Of a stretch of DNA of 9,771 bases, positions 5,476 to 9,771 are shown one piece after another (the stretch's first letter is position 1; the number at the start of each line of letters is the position of its first letter). Made by a program: the position numbers and the translations under genes. The notes below the pieces were generated by a model. The model was not told the origin of the DNA and searched no databases. It saw nothing but the letters and a program-made list of their open reading frames with translations. The stretch lies in contig OMRN01000243.1 of NCBI GenBank assembly GCA_900313265.1, positions 1-9,771 on the forward strand. The letters run 5' to 3'. This DNA comes from an uncultured Lachnospiraceae bacterium. Its GTDB lineage: Bacteria > Bacillota > Clostridia > Lachnospirales > Lachnospiraceae.

Positions 5476-7449
5476 ATGTTTTGTACACAGTGCGGATCAC
5501 AGATTGAAGATAATGCGAAATTCTGTTCAAAATGCGGAGCAAGAGTAGGTGGTGCACCGGTACAGCCGCAGCCACAGCAGACTTCGGCACAGCAGCCGGT
5601 ACAACAGCCGGTACAGCAGCAAACGCAGGGATATGTTCATACTCAGCCTCAACCTCAGCAGGTTGTTTATGTACAGCCACAGGTACAACCGCAGCCGCAG
5701 GCTCAGCAGGGATATGTTCAGACCCAGCCTCAACCTCAGCAGGTTGTTTATGTACAGCCACAGGTACAACCACAGCAACAGCAACAGCCTCAGCAGCCGT
5801 ATGTACAGCCGCCGGTACAACCTCAGCCGCAGGGTCAGCCACAGCAGACGTATGCTCAGCCACAACCACAACCACAGCCACAACCACAACCTCAGGCAGT
5901 TATGCAGCCTCAGGTTCAGACCGATGCGAAGGGAACGGTAGCTACACCGGCTCCGAAAAAGAAAAAGAAGAGCCCCGTGGCCGGAATCATAATCGGTGTC
6001 ATCGCTGCAGCAGTGGTGTTTGCAGTATTGATTGTCGTTGTTGTTAAGTCCGGAATATTAAAGAGTCCGAAGAAAGCATTTGCGGAAAACACGGTAGGTG
6101 TTTTTGAAAACATAAACAAAGAACTTCCGAACATCGGAATGTCACCGGCGGAGTCCATCCTTCATCTTACCGTTGATGATACGAAGGATTCGCATACCAC
6201 GACGACCACGACTTCATTTTATTCGGATAATGAAGAAGCCGCGGCTTATGAAAGTCTGGAACTTGTGCAGTCTTACAGTTATGATGCGGAAAGCGGAAAT
6301 GCCGCATACGATTTTTCCGTTACATCCGGAGGTTCGGCAGCCGGAACGGGCGCAATCTATTTTGACGGAAATGAATTCATCTTTTCGCCGATGGGAGCGT
6401 CATCTCCCATGGTGCGCTATACGCTGGATGATGATGCTGTAAGCAATTATAAAAAATTAAGTGCGATTGACCGGTATGCACTTATGATTCAGGGACAGTC
6501 CAAAGAGAATGAAACGGACTGGAATGAAGCTTTAAAGAATTTTACTTCGTATGCCGTAAAAGATATTGATAAAAAAAGTTTTACCAAATCCAAAGAAGAT
6601 ATTCAGATTTTTGGAAAAATCGTAAGCAGTAAGGTAATCAGCGTGGATGTCGAGAATGATGAAGCCATGAATCTGATTAACGGTGTAAGTGATTTGGTTT
6701 ATTCCGGTGTGGAAGACGAAGAGCAGAGGGAAAAAATCGGTCTCTTTAAGGACCTTTGTGACAATTACGAACAAAATGGCGGAAGTCTTCATATGACCAT
6801 GAAAACATATACTTACAAGAATAAACCGGTCATTGTAAGAATGGAAGCCGAGTTATCCGGTGAACCCTATATTTATGAAATCGGTTATTATGAAAAAGGG
6901 AAAGAAAAGGAACTGAATGTAAGCAGTACGGCCAATGGCAAAACAACAAAATATGAAGACAGTGTTATTTCGGCCGGCATCGGACAGTATCAGTACACAA
7001 CCAAATATGATGACGGTGACAGCTCACTGTTAATCGAGAAAAAAGGATATATTCTCGGAAACAGCAGGGAAGTAAACGGAACAATAGAATATACTTCAAA
7101 AGACGGAATCGGTGACGGAACAATTCCCATGCAGAATGACAGCATTACCGGAACCATTAATGAAACCATTCTGATGGGGAATGGAGAGATGATTACAACT
7201 ATCGAAAACGGTCCGCAGTCTGTGACCATAACCACGGAAGTGAAGAGAGAGAGCCTTCAGTCCGGCAAAATCACACCGCCGATGTTTTTGGAGGAGTCCG
7301 GAGTGGACTGCGCTACTTTGGATGAACTGAAACAAGCCGTGAAAATCAAAGAAGAAGAAAGTATTCCTGCCGTAAATAATTCGCTGACCAGACTCGGGCA
7401 GGTATATGCACTTATGACCAGGAACGGTTTGATGGAGAGTCTGCAATGA
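5476..7449 (+). CDS. Zinc-ribbon, Pro/Gln-rich, single-TM protein with large ectodomain
   Basis: Function unknown. The 657-aa protein is modular. Residues 1-22 form a short zinc ribbon (C3, C6, C17, C20, as FCTQCG and FCSKCG). About 28-149 is a Pro/Gln-rich, presumably disordered linker with duplicated units. A lysine cluster (161-165) precedes one TM helix (about 168-190). The remaining ~460 residues contain only two cysteines and many Ser/Thr and charged residues, with no recognised motif. The lysines before the helix suggest the zinc ribbon and linker are cytoplasmic and the large domain is outside. The layout recalls Staphylococcus TcaA and related Firmicutes proteins, which lack such a long PQ linker. 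ATG 5476 is chosen over the upstream ATG at 5437 because it has AAGGGGGG (5463-5470) 5 nt before it and begins exactly at the ribbon. Its TGA overlaps the ABC ATPase ATG (ATGA, 7446-7449), so it is probably made together with the exporter. Confidence 0.85.
   Translation: MFCTQCGSQIEDNAKFCSKCGARVGGAPVQPQPQQTSAQQPVQQPVQQQTQGYVHTQPQPQQVVYVQPQVQPQPQAQQGYVQTQPQPQQVVYVQPQVQPQQQQQPQQPYVQPPVQPQPQGQPQQTYAQPQPQPQPQPQPQAVMQPQVQTDAKGTVATPAPKKKKKSPVAGIIIGVIAAAVVFAVLIVVVVKSGILKSPKKAFAENTVGVFENINKELPNIGMSPAESILHLTVDDTKDSHTTTTTTSFYSDNEEAAAYESLELVQSYSYDAESGNAAYDFSVTSGGSAAGTGAIYFDGNEFIFSPMGASSPMVRYTLDDDAVSNYKKLSAIDRYALMIQGQSKENETDWNEALKNFTSYAVKDIDKKSFTKSKEDIQIFGKIVSSKVISVDVENDEAMNLINGVSDLVYSGVEDEEQREKIGLFKDLCDNYEQNGGSLHMTMKTYTYKNKPVIVRMEAELSGEPYIYEIGYYEKGKEKELNVSSTANGKTTKYEDSVISAGIGQYQYTTKYDDGDSSLLIEKKGYILGNSREVNGTIEYTSKDGIGDGTIPMQNDSITGTINETILMGNGEMITTIENGPQSVTITTEVKRESLQSGKITPPMFLEESGVDCATLDELKQAVKIKEEESIPAVNNSLTRLGQVYALMTRNGLMESLQ
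5626..5771 (+). repeat. 81-bp tandem duplication in the Pro/Gln-rich linker
   Basis: Bases 5626-5690 recur at 5707-5771 with two mismatches (5640/5721 and 5643/5724), a period of 81 bp or 27 codons. Each copy encodes a QGYV...TQPQPQQVVYVQPQVQPQ unit. The near-identity at synonymous sites suggests recent duplication or gene conversion, and the length keeps the frame. Confidence 0.93.
5860..5895 (+). repeat. Hexanucleotide CCACAR array encoding (Pro-Gln)6
   Basis: Five CCACAA/CCACAG units followed by a CCTCAG variant lie in frame and encode alternating Pro-Gln. Gain or loss of units would change linker length without shifting the frame. Confidence 0.9.
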
Positions 7450-8063
7450 TTGAAGCGAGGAACCTTGTAAAAAAATACGGGAGTTTTATCGCGGTAAATC
7501 ATTTGTCTTTATCCCTTTGTACAGGGGAAACCGTGGTTTTATTAGGACCGAACGGGAGTGGTAAAAGCACTCTTCTCGGAATGCTTTCCCTGACTTCAAA
7601 ACCGGACGAGGGTGAGGTTACGGTTGACGGCCTGTCTGGGAAAAATGCGAAGAAGAAAATTGCTTTTGCCCCGCAGGAGATAGTCCTTTTTGAAGAACTG
7701 ACCACGATGGAAAATCTGCTTTCCTGGTCCACATTAAAAGGGAAGGAAGCAAAGGAAAGAGCGGAATATCTGATCTCGGAACTGGATATGGACAGTTTTA
7801 AAAAGAAGAGGGTGGACCGCCTTTCGGGAGGCCAGAGAAGGAGGGTGAACCTTGCGGTTGCCCTGATGGGAAATTATGATTATATTCTGATGGACGAGCC
7901 GCTTGCCGGAATTGACGACTATGGCGGAAAATGCATCAAAAATCTTTTGGAAACAGAAAAAGAGAAAGGAAGGGGAATTCTTTTTACGGAACACAACCCG
8001 ACCATTCTTTTGCCACTCATGGACCGGAAACTGACAATTGACGGAGGTTGTTTTGTTTCGTGA
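7446..8063 (+). CDS. ABC transporter ATP-binding protein (compact, ABC-2 exporter type)
   Basis: Cytoplasmic ATPase that drives the two permeases downstream. All nucleotide-binding motifs are intact: Walker A GPNGSGKST (34-42), Q-loop Gln77 in APQE, signature LSGGQ (126-130), Walker B YILMDEP (146-152), D-loop AGID (154-157) and switch His183 in TEHN. At 205 aa it is a bare ATPase domain, ending about 20 residues after the switch His, without the C-terminal extension of DrrA-like ATPases. The ATG overlaps the stop of the zinc-ribbon gene, with GGAG (7434-7437) 8 nt upstream inside that gene. Its own TGA overlaps the permease start. The export direction is inferred from the ABC-2 permeases and the absence of a solute-binding protein in the visible part of the operon. 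Confidence 0.94.
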   Translation: MIEARNLVKKYGSFIAVNHLSLSLCTGETVVLLGPNGSGKSTLLGMLSLTSKPDEGEVTVDGLSGKNAKKKIAFAPQEIVLFEELTTMENLLSWSTLKGKEAKERAEYLISELDMDSFKKKRVDRLSGGQRRRVNLAVALMGNYDYILMDEPLAGIDDYGGKCIKNLLETEKEKGRGILFTEHNPTILLPLMDRKLTIDGGCFVS

Positions 8064-9271
8064 ATCCGTTTTCTTTTCTAATTTATGATATCAAAAGACT
8101 GTTTGGTCACGGAAAGACGGCAATTCTTGCGATATTCTCTCCGGTTCTTATTTTGTTGCTTTTCGCTACATTCCTTGCGCCGATGCTTTCGGCAGGAGAA
8201 GGAACAAAAATTACCTGTGCATTTTTAAATGAAGATGAAACGGAATCGGTCAAAACATTGATGGATCTTATTATCGGTGCCGAGATCGATGAGGGTGCCG
8301 GTGCTGTTTATCCGGTAAAGGATATTGCCACCGGGAAAAAGGTTGTGGAAGACGGAAAAGTCTCCGCCTTTTTTTATATCCCGCCGAACATGTATGAAGA
8401 TACCATGAACGGGGAAATGGTAGATCTGGATTTTTATTATTCACAGGCGCATGCATTTGAGTCGCTGATCTTTTATTCGACCGTAAACAGCAGCATGTCC
8501 GTATTCGGGCAGGGAATCCGCATGGTATATATTGCCGGTGCGATTGCTTTGGATCACGGAGTTCCGAAGGAGGAGATCCTGAGGCTGTGGAATGAAGGTT
8601 CGGAGCAACTGTTTCAAATCTATATGAATCGCGGAAAAATTATCGGAAGCAGCGGTATTTTCCTTCCCGGAGGGGATTATCCGCTCCGTTTTGCGATTGC
8701 AATTCTTTTTACAATTTGTTCTTACTGCGTGTCATTTCCAATTATATATCTGACGAATTCGGATGTTTCCGTGCTATACCGGAAGCGTAATATTCCAACG
8801 GAAAAACTCGTTGGGTATTATTTTGCAAGGTTATTATCGGGTGCGGTTTTGATTCTGTGTACATTTGCAATTATGTATCCTGTAGCACGCGTAATCCGAA
8901 ATATCCGGTTTCAATTTGCACTTTCGGTATTACCGGCAGTTATTCTTACGGCATTTGTTTTTTCCGCGTTGGGAATCTTTCTCGGAAGCGTATTTAAAAA
9001 GGGACAATCATCTTTGTGGGCCGGTTTGTATTTCGGATTTTTTTCCGTGATGAGCGTTCTGTTGTTAACCAAAAGCCCCGGTCTTCCGAAAATAGTTTCT
9101 TTCCTGATACGGATTTCCCCGTTTCGGGCATGTGTCAGTATCTTTTCCAATGCGCTGTTCCAGAACATGACAGAACGATATACGGTCGATATGCTGATTC
9201 TTTTTGCTGCCTTTTTCATCTTTGCAGCACTGAGCTTTGTTTTTTATGTGCGAAGGGGGAGCAGGGGATGA
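8060..9271 (+). CDS. ABC-2 type permease A (ABC2_membrane_3-like)
   Basis: Membrane subunit of the exporter. With GTG 8060 as start it is 403 aa. The layout is TM1 (about 20-42), an extracytoplasmic domain of about 160 residues with AFLNEDE (54-60) and AFFYIPPNMY (103-112), then about five more TM helices (about 208-232, 254-276, 286-309, 318-337, 376-397). This is the usual ABC-2 arrangement with a helix-domain-five-helix plan. An in-frame TTG at 8048 directly abuts the GGAGG site (8043-8047) and cannot be used. GTG 8060 lies 12 nt after that site and overlaps the ATPase stop as GTGA (8060-8063), matching the 4-nt overlaps at the other junctions. The ectodomain aligns with that of the next gene, so the pair probably forms a heterodimer. 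The substrate is unknown. Confidence 0.88.
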   Translation: MNPFSFLIYDIKRLFGHGKTAILAIFSPVLILLLFATFLAPMLSAGEGTKITCAFLNEDETESVKTLMDLIIGAEIDEGAGAVYPVKDIATGKKVVEDGKVSAFFYIPPNMYEDTMNGEMVDLDFYYSQAHAFESLIFYSTVNSSMSVFGQGIRMVYIAGAIALDHGVPKEEILRLWNEGSEQLFQIYMNRGKIIGSSGIFLPGGDYPLRFAIAILFTICSYCVSFPIIYLTNSDVSVLYRKRNIPTEKLVGYYFARLLSGAVLILCTFAIMYPVARVIRNIRFQFALSVLPAVILTAFVFSALGIFLGSVFKKGQSSLWAGLYFGFFSVMSVLLLTKSPGLPKIVSFLIRISPFRACVSIFSNALFQNMTERYTVDMLILFAAFFIFAALSFVFYVRRGSRG

Positions 9272-9771
9272 ATTATGCTGCGATTTTTAAGGGAAGAGCA
9301 AGAGCAATCTTTATGGATTTTTCTTCTCTTGCGGTTATGGCGATAGTTATTATTGCCTGTATTTACGCGGCTAAAGCGGGAGATGTAAAAAGTGCCTCCG
9401 AATTGCCTGTTGCCGTCGTGAATTCAGATGAAGGGGAACTGGGAGAGAAACTTGTCGATATTCTTTTGGAGGAAGAGGCATATGCTTTTTACCGTACCAC
9501 GGAAGAAGACGGAATGAATGCCATTGCAAGAAGTAAAGCACAGGGCATGGTTATTATAAGGCCGGATTTTACAAAGAAGATTATGGCAGAGGATATTGAT
9601 TCATTGGTGGATGTAACTGTCATGTCGGATAGTTATGAATTTGTCAACTTCACGGAATATGTTATCAATGATGCAATGAAGGTCTGGCTGGAAATGTACG
9701 GGGAAAATCAGTTACGAGAGTTTTCTGACGTGGATGAGGAGGATATTCGTTCGTTTCATGAGGAAACAACC
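9268..9771 (+). CDS. ABC-2 type permease B, paralogue of A (3' end outside window)
   Basis: The frame is open from ATG 9268 to the last base, 168 codons, and runs off the window. The start overlaps the stop of permease A (ATGA, 9268-9271) and has AGGGGGA (9254-9260) 7 nt upstream. The N-terminus is MNYAAIFKGRARAIF, then TM1 (about 18-35), then an extracytoplasmic domain with PVAVVNSDEGELGEKLVDIL and GMVIIRPDF. These line up with AFLNEDE and AFFYIPPNMY of permease A, so both genes derive from one ancestor and are expected to form the two halves of the channel. The missing C-terminal TM helices should lie beyond the window. The VVNSDEG...IIRPDF pattern is also seen in YhgE/Pip-type proteins, but the ATPase and sister permease next door favour an ABC-2 transporter. 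Confidence 0.87.
   Translation, partial: MNYAAIFKGRARAIFMDFSSLAVMAIVIIACIYAAKAGDVKSASELPVAVVNSDEGELGEKLVDILLEEEAYAFYRTTEEDGMNAIARSKAQGMVIIRPDFTKKIMAEDIDSLVDVTVMSDSYEFVNFTEYVINDAMKVWLEMYGENQLREFSDVDEEDIRSFHEETT

Noticed and set aside
5417..5889. Long antisense and alternate-frame open frames across the Pro/Gln region (Trp/Leu-, Val/Ala- or Ser/Arg-rich)
   Set aside because: They are low-complexity mirror images of the CAG/CCA repeats; they have no independent protein features and the plus-strand frame has a zinc ribbon, ribosome binding site and downstream coupling.
6570..6577. A7 homopolymer in the zinc-ribbon gene as a programmed frameshift site
   Set aside because: The zero frame continues for nearly 300 codons to the coupled stop and the alternate frames give no meaningful product; there is no supporting structure.
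8048..8059. TTG start for permease A
   Set aside because: It directly abuts the GGAGG site with no spacer; GTG 8060 gives a usable spacing and a 4-nt overlap with the ATPase stop like the neighbouring junctions.

Overview
The window reads as chromosomal DNA of a low-to-mid GC Gram-positive anaerobe, most likely a Clostridia/Lachnospiraceae-type bacterium. This rests on strong AGGAG/GGGGGG ribosome binding sites, use of TTG and GTG starts, a lipobox lipoprotein, diacylglycerol glycosyltransferases of the Gram-positive LafA/LafB type, and a zinc-ribbon/membrane protein of a kind common in Firmicutes. Genus cannot be read from the sequence. No rRNA, tRNA, CRISPR, transposase or phage gene was seen.

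Layout. (1) 2-751 (+): 3' part of a SpoU/TrmH-family RNA methyltransferase cut by the window edge. (2) 752-972: A-rich intergenic leader with a perfect -10 box and an abutting 15-bp palindrome. (3) 973-2211 (+): secreted lipoprotein carrying a HAD-type phosphatase domain, ending at a strong 11-bp bidirectional terminator. (4) 4493-2272 (-): two overlapping GT4 glycosyltransferases resembling LafA and LafB, which build mono- and di-glycosyl diacylglycerol (glycolipid / lipoteichoic acid anchor). (5) 4597-5412 (+): a divergent PlsC-like acyltransferase. The 103-bp divergent region holds a very good promoter for the glycosyltransferases and possibly a face-to-face, leaderless promoter for the acyltransferase. 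(6) 5476 to beyond 9771 (+): four genes joined by three successive 4-nt stop/start overlaps: a zinc-ribbon / Pro-Gln-rich / single-TM / large-ectodomain protein, a compact ABC ATPase, and two paralogous ABC-2 permeases, the last cut by the window end.

How they work together. Regions 4 and 5 form a small membrane-lipid module: acyl transfer to a glycerolipid precursor and sugar transfer to diacylglycerol. Region 6 is the most interesting part. The ABC ATPase and two permeases look like a heterodimeric ABC-2 exporter, and the zinc-ribbon membrane protein is the coupled first cistron, so it may be a sensor, adaptor or extracytoplasmic partner of the exporter. Its substrate cannot be deduced from the sequence; the proximity to glycolipid genes is suggestive only.
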